Origin: Acidobacteriota bacterium
GTDB taxonomy: Bacteria; Acidobacteriota; Terriglobia; Terriglobales; Acidobacteriaceae
Reading direction: 5' to 3'
DNA length: 8,958 nucleotides
NCBI GenBank assembly: GCA_003225595.1
Contig: QIAR01000239.1
Coordinates: forward strand, 1-8,958
Below the pieces are notes generated by a model, which was not told the DNA's origin, did not search any database, and saw only the letters and a program-made list of their open reading frames with translations. Shown here one piece after another: positions 1-6,809 of the stretch. The stretch's first letter is position 1, and the number at the start of each line of letters is the position of its first letter. The translations under genes were made by a program, and so were the position numbers.

Positions 1-675
1 ATCATTTTGAATTCGCCTTCGAATCCATCGGGTGCGGTGATGAGTCCCGAGGACATGGGCGAAGTAGTGAGACTGGCTGCGCAGCGCGGCATCTGGGTGA
101 TTTCGGACGAGTGCTACGTCTATCTCAACTACACGGGAAAACGTTTCTCGGTGGGATCACTGCGCGAGTACCGCGATCATATGATCATCGTCGGTTCGCT
201 CTCGAAGACTTATGCCATGACCGGTTGGCGGCTGGGTTATGCGCTGGCACCAGCGCCCGTGGCGAGGGCCATGCAGAAGCTGCAGAGCCAGTCGACCTCG
301 AACCCGACTTCAATTGTGCAGAAAGCAGCGGTCGCGGCTTTGAAGGGACCGCAGCAGTGTGTGGAAGACATGCGATTGGAGTACATCAAACTCCGCGATC
401 ACGTCGTGAGGGGCCTGCGCTCAATTCCGGATATCAAATGCACGCTGCCGGAGGGAGCTTTCTATGTGTATGCCAATGTTTCCCGGTTCTTCGGCCGCAG
501 CGGGGTGGAAGCGGCTTCCGATGTCGCCGATAAACTTTTACGCGAAGCGCACGTAGCTACGGTACCGGGAGAAGGCTTCGGAACAGGCGAACATATTCGC
601 GTTTCTTATGCGACTTCGATTGCCGAACTGGACCGCGGACTTGAGCGTATGCGGAAGTTTTTTGCATCTCTATAA
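1..675 (+). CDS. Class I/II PLP-dependent aminotransferase, C-terminal part (5' end outside window)
   Basis: The frame is open from the first base and ends in TAA, giving 224 residues, roughly the C-terminal 55-60% of a usual ~390-residue fold-type I aminotransferase. Visible landmarks, numbered from the first codon here, are: NPSG (8-11), the family's NPTG-type motif; SDECY (35-39), whose Asp36 should pair with the PLP pyridine nitrogen and Tyr39 with its O3'; GSLSKTYAMTGWRLGY (65-80), with Lys69 the Schiff-base lysine and Arg77 a phosphate ligand; and HIRVSYA, with Arg200 in the position that binds the substrate alpha-carboxylate. Together these indicate an active aspartate/aromatic-type aminotransferase (AAT superfamily subgroup I). 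The amino-acid specificity cannot be read from this part. The TTG at base 7 is an internal Leu codon, not a start. The gene lies 148 bp upstream of manA on the same strand. A functional link to GDP-mannose synthesis is not evident. Confidence 0.93.
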   Translation: MILNSPSNPSGAVMSPEDMGEVVRLAAQRGIWVISDECYVYLNYTGKRFSVGSLREYRDHMIIVGSLSKTYAMTGWRLGYALAPAPVARAMQKLQSQSTSNPTSIVQKAAVAALKGPQQCVEDMRLEYIKLRDHVVRGLRSIPDIKCTLPEGAFYVYANVSRFFGRSGVEAASDVADKLLREAHVATVPGEGFGTGEHIRVSYATSIAELDRGLERMRKFFASL

Positions 676-823
676 CAAGGTTTTTGCAGTTCCATCGAGT
701 TCGATCTCAGTTTGTGAGCACGCATTCCCTCTCCTTGAGTTAAGCTTTTAAGCGTAAGGCTGAACGTCGCCTCCGCCACGGGCGATTCGGTCGCCGTCTC
801 TTGTCCGTTAAAGAAATGTTTAC
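676..823. other. Intergenic gap between aminotransferase and manA
   Basis: 148 bp without a convincing gene. It contains a short AT-rich inverted repeat around 733-758 (CCTT, TTAA and their complements around an AGCTT centre). There is no T-run after it, so it is not a clear terminator. I found no -35/-10 pair I would defend and no Shine-Dalgarno directly in front of the manA start. The promoter of manA, if it has its own, should lie here. Confidence 0.4.
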
Positions 824-1825
824 ATGAGCGGACTATATGCACTGCTGATGCTGCCCGCATTCGACCCTCGCCCATGGGGCACGGTTGATCTTTCACCCAT
901 TTACCCAAACCACAAATGCGAAGAAAAAATCGGCGAGGCTTGGCTCACGGGTGACCATTGCAAGGTAAGAAACGGCCCGCTGGCTGGGCAGTCGCTGGCG
1001 GAAATCAGCGCTCGCTACGGCCGTGAACTCGTAGGCGAGGCGGCACGAGATCCGAATAGGTTTCCCCTGCTATTGAAATTTCTATTTCCGCACGAAAAGC
1101 TTTCCGTGCAGGTGCATCCCGATGATGGGATGGCGCGGCGCACGGGCCAGCCGTGGGGAAAAACAGAATGCTGGTACGTGGTCTCCGCTAAACCCGGGGC
1201 GCAGGTAGCGCTTGGGCTGAAGCCCGGGGTGATGCGAGCAGACTTGGAGCGGGCAATCCATGAAAAACGCGCCGAGGAGCTGCTGAACTGGATCAGCATT
1301 TATCCGGGCGAGATGATCTACGTGGCCGGGGGCACGGTACACACGCTCGGGCCGGGATCAATACTGGTGGAAACCCAGCAGCAATCTGACACGACATATC
1401 GCCTCTACGATTACGGCAGGCCGCGCGAATTGCATCTGAACGATGGTCTGGCTGCAGTGAAGGAGCAGGTAGCGTCCGGAAAAGTGATTCGCCCGGCACC
1501 GTCGTCTGTGGAGGGCACTAACAACCGCCGGGACCAGCTGATCGCAGCACCGTACTTTGTAGTGGACATTTTCGAGCTGAAAGAGCCACAGAATTTCTGT
1601 ATCGCGGACGAACCTGGCACGAACTCTGTACAGATCATGATTGTGGTCGAAGGCTGCGGCGTCGTGGAAGCACCGGGCATGGAACCAGTCACAATGGTCA
1701 CAGGAGATGCGGTTGTGGTGCCAGCGTGCGTTCGCGAATTCAACGTGCGCCCACAGTGGACGGTAGAGATCTTGAAAGCATACGTGCCTGGAGAATCGCT
1801 GCCGGAGCCGGCGACCACGATGTAG
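824..1825 (+). CDS. manA: Mannose-6-phosphate isomerase, type I (zinc cupin)
   Basis: A 333-residue cytoplasmic enzyme predicted to interconvert fructose-6-phosphate and mannose-6-phosphate. It shows the type I PMI zinc site: Gln96 and His98 in SVQVHPDD, Glu115 in GKTECWYVV, and His173 in GGTVHTLGPG. The segment TTYRLYDYGR (190-199) supplies the conserved catalytic Arg193. The N-terminal jelly roll carries these motifs, and a second cupin half follows (about 240-325, ending EILKAYVPG). The length matches short bacterial ManA proteins (about 315-330) rather than the ~390-residue E. coli form. I keep the ATG at 824 because the LLMLPAFDPRPWG segment right after it resembles the usual ManA N-terminus. 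ATG 848 in the same frame is an alternative, and neither has an obvious ribosome-binding site. It is followed by manC and a hexose-phosphate mutase, which together complete GDP-mannose synthesis. Confidence 0.93.
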   Translation: MSGLYALLMLPAFDPRPWGTVDLSPIYPNHKCEEKIGEAWLTGDHCKVRNGPLAGQSLAEISARYGRELVGEAARDPNRFPLLLKFLFPHEKLSVQVHPDDGMARRTGQPWGKTECWYVVSAKPGAQVALGLKPGVMRADLERAIHEKRAEELLNWISIYPGEMIYVAGGTVHTLGPGSILVETQQQSDTTYRLYDYGRPRELHLNDGLAAVKEQVASGKVIRPAPSSVEGTNNRRDQLIAAPYFVVDIFELKEPQNFCIADEPGTNSVQIMIVVEGCGVVEAPGMEPVTMVTGDAVVVPACVREFNVRPQWTVEILKAYVPGESLPEPATTM

Positions 1826-2030
1826 CGTTACTCGTCTGCCATTTTGAAGGAAGCGAGGAATCCGTATGCAGTTTGTGGCGCCATTTGGGTGGCTGTTATG
1901 CGGGTGTCCTCACCCGCACGGAGGGCAGAGCATGCCCCGAGCTTCTCAAGGGGATGCCCTCAGGACAGTCGGTAAGGCCTGCCGGGAGCGCAGCCGAAGG
2001 GATGCCTGCCTTACATAGGTTCGTGAACAC
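1826..2030. repeat. Repeat-like, hairpin-rich intergenic element between manA and manC
   Basis: A 205-bp non-coding segment with three distinct parts. At 1837-1864 a stretch reading CCATTTTGAAGGAAGCGAGG then AATCC resembles the dispersed 'CATTTCGAgcgaAGcGAGgAATC' motif that is scattered between genes in several soil phyla. At 1921-1961 there is a long hairpin: GAGGGCA pairs with TGCCCTC, and inside it CCCCGAG pairs with CTC-aa-GGGG around a CTT loop. At 1972-2014 GTAAGGC pairs with GCCTTAC and encloses GAGCGCAGCCGAAGG, again like a dispersed-repeat core. No T-run follows, so these are not canonical terminators. Short open frames across it look spurious. The repeat-family assignment is from memory of similar sequences and is unverified; the inverted repeats are directly visible. 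Confidence 0.5.
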
Positions 2031-3143
2031 GTGGCGAAAAAGAAATCCAATTTCTATCCCGTGATCCTTGCTGGCGGGCGGGGCACGCGTTTTTGGCCAC
2101 TCAGCCGTAAGCACCGAGCCAAGCAACTGCTCGCGCTTGACGGCAAGCAGACTATGATCCAGCAGACGGTTGCACGCCTGCTCCCCCTAGCCCCGCCAAA
2201 GCGCTTTTGGGTGATTACGAACGAGGACTTGCGTACGGCGATCGCGCGGCAGCTTCCACGTTTGGAAAAGCGGCAAATTATTGCTGAGCCGGTGGGACGA
2301 AATACCGCGCCCGCGATCGGACTAGCTGCATTTCTTCTCCTGCGGGAGAATGCCCAGGCGGTAATCGGCATGTTTCCTTCCGATCACGTGATCGGAGACG
2401 AAAGCCGATATCACGAAGTGCTCAAGAAAGGAGTAGAGATTGCTTCTGCCGGCGAAAATATCGTGGTGCTCGGCATCCGGCCGACGCGCCCGGAAACTGG
2501 CTACGGATATATTGAGGGCGGTTCTGCACTTGGCGGTGAGACGCCGCGTGTGCGCCGCTTCACCGAAAAACCCGATGCGCAACGGGCTGCGCAGTTCGTC
2601 AGTGCCGGGAATTTCTTCTGGAACAGCGGCATGTTCCTGTGGAGCGCGCGTACCCTGGTCAACGCGCTGCATGAGCATCTGCCTCAGACCGCCCGCCTGC
2701 TCGAGCAGATTGCGGCAACGTATGGCACGCCTAAGTTTGAGCCCACATTCCGGAAGCTCTACGCCAAATGCGAGAGCATCAGCGTCGACTACGCGGTGCT
2801 CGAACCTCGTTCCGCAAAGGGCGAGCGCAGTTCTAATATTTTCTGCCTGCCTGTCGATTTCGGATGGAACGACCTCGGCTCATGGGCCACCCTCCATGAG
2901 CACCACACAGCAAAGAGCAATCCCGCAGACGGGAATCTCATCTCTGCCGCAGGTACTTTCACTCTGAATGCGGAGTCGAATTACGTTTACGCTCCTGGAA
3001 AATTTGTCGCTGCCGTCGGTGTGAGCAATTTGGTCGTGGTGGAAACCGATGATGCTTTGCTCATCACCACACGTGAGCGAGCGCAGGACGTCGGTAAGGT
3101 GGTGAAGTACTTGGACGAGAAAAAACTCTCAAAGTTGGTTTAG
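2031..3143 (+). CDS. manC: Mannose-1-phosphate guanylyltransferase (GDP-mannose pyrophosphorylase)
   Basis: A 370-residue nucleotidyltransferase predicted to make GDP-mannose from GTP and mannose-1-phosphate in the cytoplasm. The N-terminal Rossmann-like domain has the pyrophosphorylase signature LAGGRGTRFWPLSR (13-26), then AEPVGRNTAPA (85-95), FPSDH (115-119, metal/nucleotide site), GYGYIEGG (157-164), RFTEKP (176-181), NSGMFLW (198-204) and DFGWNDLGSW (276-285), all typical of ManC/RfbM. It ends after a short beta-helix-like tail and lacks the C-terminal cupin isomerase domain of bifunctional AlgA/XanB-type proteins (about 470 residues). This agrees with the separate manA just upstream. 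The start is GTG at 2031; it places the LAGGRGTR motif at the usual distance from the N-terminus, and the ribosome-binding site is weak (AGG near 2017). GDP-mannose normally feeds exopolysaccharide, glycan or lipid glycosylation. Confidence 0.94.
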   Translation: MAKKKSNFYPVILAGGRGTRFWPLSRKHRAKQLLALDGKQTMIQQTVARLLPLAPPKRFWVITNEDLRTAIARQLPRLEKRQIIAEPVGRNTAPAIGLAAFLLLRENAQAVIGMFPSDHVIGDESRYHEVLKKGVEIASAGENIVVLGIRPTRPETGYGYIEGGSALGGETPRVRRFTEKPDAQRAAQFVSAGNFFWNSGMFLWSARTLVNALHEHLPQTARLLEQIAATYGTPKFEPTFRKLYAKCESISVDYAVLEPRSAKGERSSNIFCLPVDFGWNDLGSWATLHEHHTAKSNPADGNLISAAGTFTLNAESNYVYAPGKFVAAVGVSNLVVVETDDALLITTRERAQDVGKVVKYLDEKKLSKLV

Positions 3144-3224
3144 CGCAGCAAGTGTCGCATATGTGGCTAGTGGTCACTAAGACCTCCGTGCACAAACCAG
3201 TGGCAACTGAAGACTCGGGTTCTA
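3144..3224. other. Spacer between manC and the mutase gene, with small palindrome
   Basis: An 81-bp gap. A short inverted repeat, TAGTG-GT-CACTA, lies at 3168-3179, about 45 bp before the mutase start. It is too small to be a terminator and could be a chance palindrome or a regulator site. There is no obvious Shine-Dalgarno immediately before the ATG at 3225. Confidence 0.3.
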
Positions 3225-4649
3225 ATGGCAGCTGAGATCAAATTCGGAACCGATGGTTGGCGTGGCGTGATCGCCGACGACTTCACCTTCGACAATGTTC
3301 GCCGCGTCGCAGGTGCAATCGCCTCCTACATCCTCCAGAACGAAGATGCCAGGCAGGGCGTTGTCGTCGGCTATGACACTCGCTTCGCTTCGAAACTTGC
3401 TGCGCATGTGGCAGGGGAAGTGATTGGCGCAGCCGGGATTCCTGTTACGCTGGCCAGCGACTACACGCCAACTCCTGCGATTTCCCTTGCCGTTAAGCAG
3501 CAACACGCAGCAGGCGGAGTGGTAATCACTTCCAGCCACAACCCGTGGAACTGGAATGGGGTCAAGTTCAAGGCCAAGTTCGGCGGCTCGGCTACGCCGG
3601 CCATCATGAAGAAAGTGGAAGACGAACTCCACGCCGGCGCCATGCCGAAAAACGATCACATATTCAGAATCGAAGAAGTCGATCTCAAGCAAGCGTATAT
3701 CAAAGCTGTCTGTGAGTTTGCAGACTTGAACCTGATTGCCCAGGCCAATTTCAAATTCGCAACGGACTCGATGTACGGTTCGGGCCGCGGCGTGTTGGCT
3801 GGCATTTTCAGCGATCACGGCATCAAACATGTGCCCATCCGGCAGGAAGTGAATCCGCTGTTTCCAGATATCAACCCGGAGCCTATCATCCCCCACGTGG
3901 CTATGCTGCAGCAGACCGTTCTCAAAGAAGGCTGCCACGCTGGCTTCGCGACCGATGGTGATGCCGACCGGATCGGCGCAGTCGCCGAAGATGGCAGCTT
4001 CGTCGACTCACACAAGATTTTCGCCATTCTTCTCTATTGGCTTCTCGAACGAAAGAAGTGGCCGGGCGAAGTCGTGCGGGCCTTTAACACCACTCGCATG
4101 GTTGATCGCATTGCGGCAAAGTACGGCCGCAAGCTGCATGAGTGTCCAATTGGGTTCAAGCACATCGCCGACCTGATGATGGAACGGGAGATCCTCATCG
4201 GCGGTGAGGAATCGGGCGGAATCGGCTATGGGTGCTTTCTGCCGGAGCGGGACGGCATTCTCAATTCGCTGCTGCTGGCAAACGTGATGGCTCATGAAGG
4301 CAAGCCTCTGGGTCAGTTAGTCGCAGATCTCCAGCGGGAATTCGGCCCACATTACTACGGGCGCCGTGATCTGCACATTCCCGAGGAGGTAAAACAGAGC
4401 GCGATCCAGCGCGCTCGCGCGGATTCCACTGTGAAGCTCGGCCGCTACAGCGTGCTCAACAAAGAGAGCCTCGACGGTGTGAAGTTCTTTCTGGACGCCT
4501 CAAAGGACGGCAGCGGCGCCGAAGTCTGGATACTGTTGCGCGCATCCGGTACGGAACCGCTATTGCGCTTGTACGCAGAGGCAGCCTCGCCCGAACTCGT
4601 GAACGAAGTTCTCGACTCCGCCGAACGTTTCGTAAATGCGAGCGGATAG
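3225..4649 (+). CDS. Phosphomannomutase/phosphoglucomutase (alpha-D-phosphohexomutase family)
   Basis: A 474-residue, four-domain phosphohexomutase. The catalytic loop is ITSSHNPWNWNG (101-112), with Ser104 as the expected phosphoserine. The magnesium loop ATDGDADR (242-249) carries Asp244, Asp246 and Asp248. The sugar-specificity loop is GEESGG (327-332), whose Glu-Ser pattern is common to PMM/PGM enzymes. The phosphate-binding loop RASGTEPLLRLY (439-450) lies in domain 4. FGTDGWRG (7-14) is the usual N-terminal motif. The predicted reaction here is mannose-6-phosphate to mannose-1-phosphate, the step linking ManA to ManC, which makes ManB the natural functional name. Activity on glucose phosphates is equally possible from sequence, and phosphoglucosamine mutase (GlmM) is less likely because its active-site loop differs. 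It is co-directional with manC. ATG 3225 begins six residues before the conserved motif, so the start is well placed. Confidence 0.92.
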   Translation: MAAEIKFGTDGWRGVIADDFTFDNVRRVAGAIASYILQNEDARQGVVVGYDTRFASKLAAHVAGEVIGAAGIPVTLASDYTPTPAISLAVKQQHAAGGVVITSSHNPWNWNGVKFKAKFGGSATPAIMKKVEDELHAGAMPKNDHIFRIEEVDLKQAYIKAVCEFADLNLIAQANFKFATDSMYGSGRGVLAGIFSDHGIKHVPIRQEVNPLFPDINPEPIIPHVAMLQQTVLKEGCHAGFATDGDADRIGAVAEDGSFVDSHKIFAILLYWLLERKKWPGEVVRAFNTTRMVDRIAAKYGRKLHECPIGFKHIADLMMEREILIGGEESGGIGYGCFLPERDGILNSLLLANVMAHEGKPLGQLVADLQREFGPHYYGRRDLHIPEEVKQSAIQRARADSTVKLGRYSVLNKESLDGVKFFLDASKDGSGAEVWILLRASGTEPLLRLYAEAASPELVNEVLDSAERFVNASG

Positions 4650-4760
4650 CAGAAGACGTTAATCCCTTCAGCCTCCTGTACACTGCACTTCTGATGCCCG
4701 GCGTGGCGCGCCTTCGTGGCTCCAATTGGGCGATAATTAACTGTTGCGATCCGTACACCG
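4650..4760. other. Spacer before the M48 protease gene
   Basis: A 111-bp gap. A GATAAT hexamer at 4732-4737 resembles a sigma-70 -10 box and lies 23 bp before the ATG at 4761, but I see no good -35 at 16-18 bp upstream of it. No T-tailed hairpin marks an end of the mannose genes. A promoter here is plausible, not shown. Confidence 0.25.
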
Positions 4761-5897
4761 ATGAGTTTCGCAGGGGAAAACCTGACAGTTCCGGCCGACT
4801 CTCCTGAGGCGCGGCGCTATAACCGCATTCGACGCTGGCTGGGGATTGCGGATGCCGTGCTCGGCCTCGCGCTTCTAGTTCTACTGCTGGCCACAAATTG
4901 GAGCGGATGGCTGCGCGACCTGGCCTACCGTGGCGCCTTTCAGAATTACAGTTTTGCCGTATTTCTGTACGTGGGCATGCTTCTGTTGATCGGCAAAATA
5001 CTCGGCCTGGGACTTGACTACTACGGCTTCCGCCTGGAGCACCGGTTTAATCTCTCCAATCAGAAGCTGCAATCCTGGATCTGGGACGAGACGAAAGGCT
5101 TCCTGGTCGGGTTGGTCATGGCGACGGTCGTCGTCGAGTTGCTCTACTTCATAATTCGCCAGTCCCCTGAGCACTGGTGGCTGATTGCCTGGGTTCTGTT
5201 TACCGGTCTTTTCGTGCTGCTGGCGCAGATCGCACCGGTCGTGCTGTTTCCGATTTTTTATAAGTTTGAGCCCCTCGAAAATGAAGATCTTAAGGAGCGG
5301 TTGGTGCGGCTCAGCGAACGGGCCGGAACTCGGGTACGGGGTGTTTACAAATGGCGCCTCTCGGAAAAGAGCAAGAAGGCCAATGCGGCGCTTACAGGAT
5401 TGGGCACGACCCGGCGCATTATTTTGGCGGACACGCTACTGGACCACTACTCGCAAGACGAGATTGAGGCGGTGCTAGCACATGAGTTGGGCCACCACGT
5501 GCATCGCCATATTCTGAAAAGCATCGCAGTGCAGGCGGGGATCACCCTGTTCGGCTTCTGGGCTGCAAATGCAGTTCTGCACTACGCCGTGGACGAACGG
5601 CACATGTTCGAAACTCTTTCTGACTTCGCGAACCTGCCGCTGTTGGCGCTGGTTTCTACCGTTCTATCTCTTCTGTTGATGCCCGTGTTGAATGCATATT
5701 CGCGCTACAACGAGCGGCAGGCAGACCGATACTGTTTCAGGTCGATTGCCAGCGTGGGACCATTCATCTCCTCGATGAACAAGCTGGCCGCTCAGAACCT
5801 TGCGGAGAGATCGCCATCCAAGTGGGTGGAATGGTTCTTCCACTCCCATCCGGCAATTTCAAAGCGGGTAGCGGCGGCAGAAGCCTGGGAAAAGTAA
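4761..5897 (+). CDS. M48 family (Ste24/CAAX-protease-like) integral membrane zinc metalloprotease
   Basis: A 378-residue membrane protease. The zinc-binding HELGH helix (241-245) sits in VLAHELGHHVHRH, and the third ligand is expected to be Glu318 in SRYNERQADRYCF. The SHPAISKRV segment (362-370) is the usual late motif of Ste24-type enzymes, near the substrate groove. The N-terminal M48 extension is present: hydrophobic segments at about 28-46, 65-85, 113-133 and 139-166, followed by FPIFYKFEPLENEDL (163-177), the loop typical of CAAX prenyl protease 1 homologues. Two more membrane segments lie at about 258-275 and 291-310. Length and layout match the full-length bacterial Ste24 homologue rather than the shorter HtpX. 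Bacteria have few prenylated CAAX proteins, so the role is probably membrane-protein quality control or peptide cleavage; this is inference. ATG 4761 gives a short cytoplasmic leader with weak ribosome-binding signals. Confidence 0.92.
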   Translation: MSFAGENLTVPADSPEARRYNRIRRWLGIADAVLGLALLVLLLATNWSGWLRDLAYRGAFQNYSFAVFLYVGMLLLIGKILGLGLDYYGFRLEHRFNLSNQKLQSWIWDETKGFLVGLVMATVVVELLYFIIRQSPEHWWLIAWVLFTGLFVLLAQIAPVVLFPIFYKFEPLENEDLKERLVRLSERAGTRVRGVYKWRLSEKSKKANAALTGLGTTRRIILADTLLDHYSQDEIEAVLAHELGHHVHRHILKSIAVQAGITLFGFWAANAVLHYAVDERHMFETLSDFANLPLLALVSTVLSLLLMPVLNAYSRYNERQADRYCFRSIASVGPFISSMNKLAAQNLAERSPSKWVEWFFHSHPAISKRVAAAEAWEK

Positions 5898-5982
5898 AAC
5901 TCGCGTAGCCGCTCGGGTAAGATGGGACCCACCCAGGGAAATGAGGTCCGTCAGGAATCCAGCCTAACCCAATAGGCGGCAC

Positions 5983-6006
5983 TCGACGCCACTTTCGACG
6001 CCACTT
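5983..6006. repeat. Exact 12-bp tandem direct repeat (2 copies)
   Basis: TCGACGCCACTT occurs twice with no spacer (5983-5994 and 5995-6006), 86-109 bp after the protease stop codon. It could be a replication-slippage duplication or a paired protein-binding site. Only the repeat itself is directly seen. Confidence 0.85.
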
Positions 6007-6035
6007 AATGAGTCCGCCAGTGAGCACCAGACCTG

Positions 6036-6073
6036 GACCAGAAGGCCGGCTTTGGGCGCACCCGGCCTTGGTC
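6036..6073. other. Strong inverted repeat (12-bp stem) upstream of receiver-like gene
   Basis: GACC plus AAGGCCGG on the left arm (6036-6049, with a 2-nt AG bulge) pairs with CCGGCCTTGGTC on the right arm (6062-6073), around a 12-nt loop. The stem is GC-rich and should be stable as RNA. It is not followed by a run of T, so a canonical intrinsic terminator is unlikely. It may be a rho-assisted 3' end for the protease transcript, a leader structure of the next gene, or a dispersed repeat. Confidence 0.6.
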
Positions 6074-6151
6074 TTCCGTGATGTTCTCAGATTAATTGGA
6101 GATTGCTACCGTGACAGCCCAGGCTAAAAGAGAAAGGTCTGGGTCCGGTCC

Positions 6152-6526
6152 ATGTCAAAGTCTTCGTCTAATCTTAAGATTCTTTATGGCGAGTCCGATT
6201 CGGAAGTACTTGACTTACAAGCAGTTTCCATTCAAAAGGCTGGCCACCAGGTGGAAAAGGCAGTGGGGCGCAAAGGGGTCGAGGAAGCCCTGAATCGGGA
6301 ACCGTTCGACTTGGTGATACTCGGCCCAACGTTGACAAAGAACGATCGGCACCACCTGCCGTATATGGTCAAGAAGGCGTACCCTGAGACGCAGGTTCTA
6401 GTCATGCACACGGATGGTGAACGGCATCCTTACGTGGATTCGAGTCTTGAAACAGGGAGAAGTATTGATGCGCTGATTGATGCTATTGGTTCCATGCTCG
6501 CAAAGGGGGCTGCCGCCAGCCGCTGA
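6152..6526 (+). CDS. Degenerate receiver-domain protein (pseudo-receiver, phospho-acceptor Asp replaced by Gly)
   Basis: A 124-residue stand-alone protein with CheY-like alternation. The first strand is LKILYGESD (8-16), followed by a helix ending at GHQVEKA (31-37). The third strand is FDLVILGPTL (52-61), and VLVMHTDGE (82-90) is the fourth. Aligning DLVIL-G-PTL with the usual DLVLLDLxMP puts Gly58 where the phosphorylated Asp should be. Position 13 (Gly) replaces the first Asp of the acidic pocket, leaving Glu14, and no conserved switch Lys is seen near the C-terminus. It should therefore not be phosphorylated in the normal way. It has no output domain, so any role would be through protein contacts. 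I recall similar small proteins from Acidobacteriota, which I cannot check here. ATG 6152 is chosen because the receiver fold begins right after it; the ribosome-binding site (GGTCC region) is poor. Confidence 0.72.
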   Translation: MSKSSSNLKILYGESDSEVLDLQAVSIQKAGHQVEKAVGRKGVEEALNREPFDLVILGPTLTKNDRHHLPYMVKKAYPETQVLVMHTDGERHPYVDSSLETGRSIDALIDAIGSMLAKGAAASR

Positions 6527-6550
6527 GGGCTGGAGAGCCCGACCTGTTTT
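6516..6550 (+). terminator. Possible terminator hairpins overlapping the end of the receiver-like gene
   Basis: Two mutually exclusive stems overlap the stop codon region. CCAGCC (6516-6521) pairs with GGCTGG (6528-6533), and GGGCT (6527-6531) pairs with AGCCC (6536-6540) around a GGAG loop. The second is followed after six bases by TTTT at 6547-6550. The T-tract is short and offset, so this is a weak intrinsic-terminator candidate. It lies between convergent genes, where a terminator is expected. Confidence 0.35.
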
Positions 6551-6584
6551 CACCAAGCACCCGCCTATTGAGACGTCTCACTAG

Positions 6585-6809
6585 TTAGGCCGCCAAGGGT
6601 AGCCGTGCGAACCTCCGCAGGCGCTCGATGGCACTGGGCTGCGCGATAGGAACGCTCGCTGGCCAAGGCTCTTCGACACCCATAAGCGCCACTGCGCCGC
6701 CCAACAAGGCCATGTTTTTATTGCGTTCTCTAAAGTGATTGATCCCGCTGTAAAGGAAATATCCGCCGAACAGCAGGCGGCCGATCAGCAATGGAGCTTT
6801 CATGGGCAT
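6585..6809 (-). pseudogene. DoxX-like membrane protein remnant (truncated)
   Basis: A 74-residue frame on the minus strand. Residues 1-28 (APLLIGRLLFGGYFLYSGIN followed by HFRER) match the first membrane helix and conserved GxNHF segment of small DoxX-family membrane proteins. A normal member has about 120-140 residues and four membrane helices. Here MALLGGAVALMG follows almost directly after NKN, and the sequence then runs into a hydrophilic, Arg/Pro-rich tail (VEEPWPASVPIAQ onward) unlike the family. This suggests an internal deletion plus a frame change at the 3' end. It could still be a short expressed single- or two-helix protein: AGAGGG precedes the start at a reasonable distance, with ATG codons at 6809 and 6803. 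It converges on the receiver-like gene and diverges from the sigma factor gene, sharing a 138-bp upstream region with it. Confidence 0.55.

Larger units (their letters stand above)
5898..6151. other. Non-coding gap between protease and receiver-like gene
   Basis: 254 bp with no convincing gene; the short frames across it look like noise. It contains a 12-bp tandem duplication (5983-6006) and a strong hairpin (6036-6073), listed separately. It is the likely place for the protease 3' end and the promoter and leader of the receiver-like gene. I could not identify a convincing -35/-10 pair. Confidence 0.5.

Noticed and set aside
111..533. 140-residue frame inside the aminotransferase
   Set aside because: It is an out-of-frame shadow of the aminotransferase; no motifs.
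724..764. Intrinsic terminator after the aminotransferase
   Set aside because: The inverted repeat is short and AT-rich, with mismatches and no following T-run.
1837..2014. CRISPR array or tRNA in the repetitive manA-manC gap
   Set aside because: No regularly spaced identical direct repeats, and no cloverleaf with anticodon and T-arm signature. The structures are inverted repeats only.
1726..2064. 112-residue plus-strand frame bridging manA end and manC start
   Set aside because: It overlaps two real genes in another frame, and its middle is a translated repeat-like segment. It is not a credible protein.
3222..3938. 238-residue minus-strand frame opposite the mutase gene
   Set aside because: It is an antisense shadow of the mutase, whose catalytic motifs are intact on the plus strand. 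No family features are seen.
6096..6293. 65-residue frame overlapping the start of the receiver-like gene
   Set aside because: TTG start, low-complexity basic translation, and most of its length lies within the receiver-like gene in another frame.
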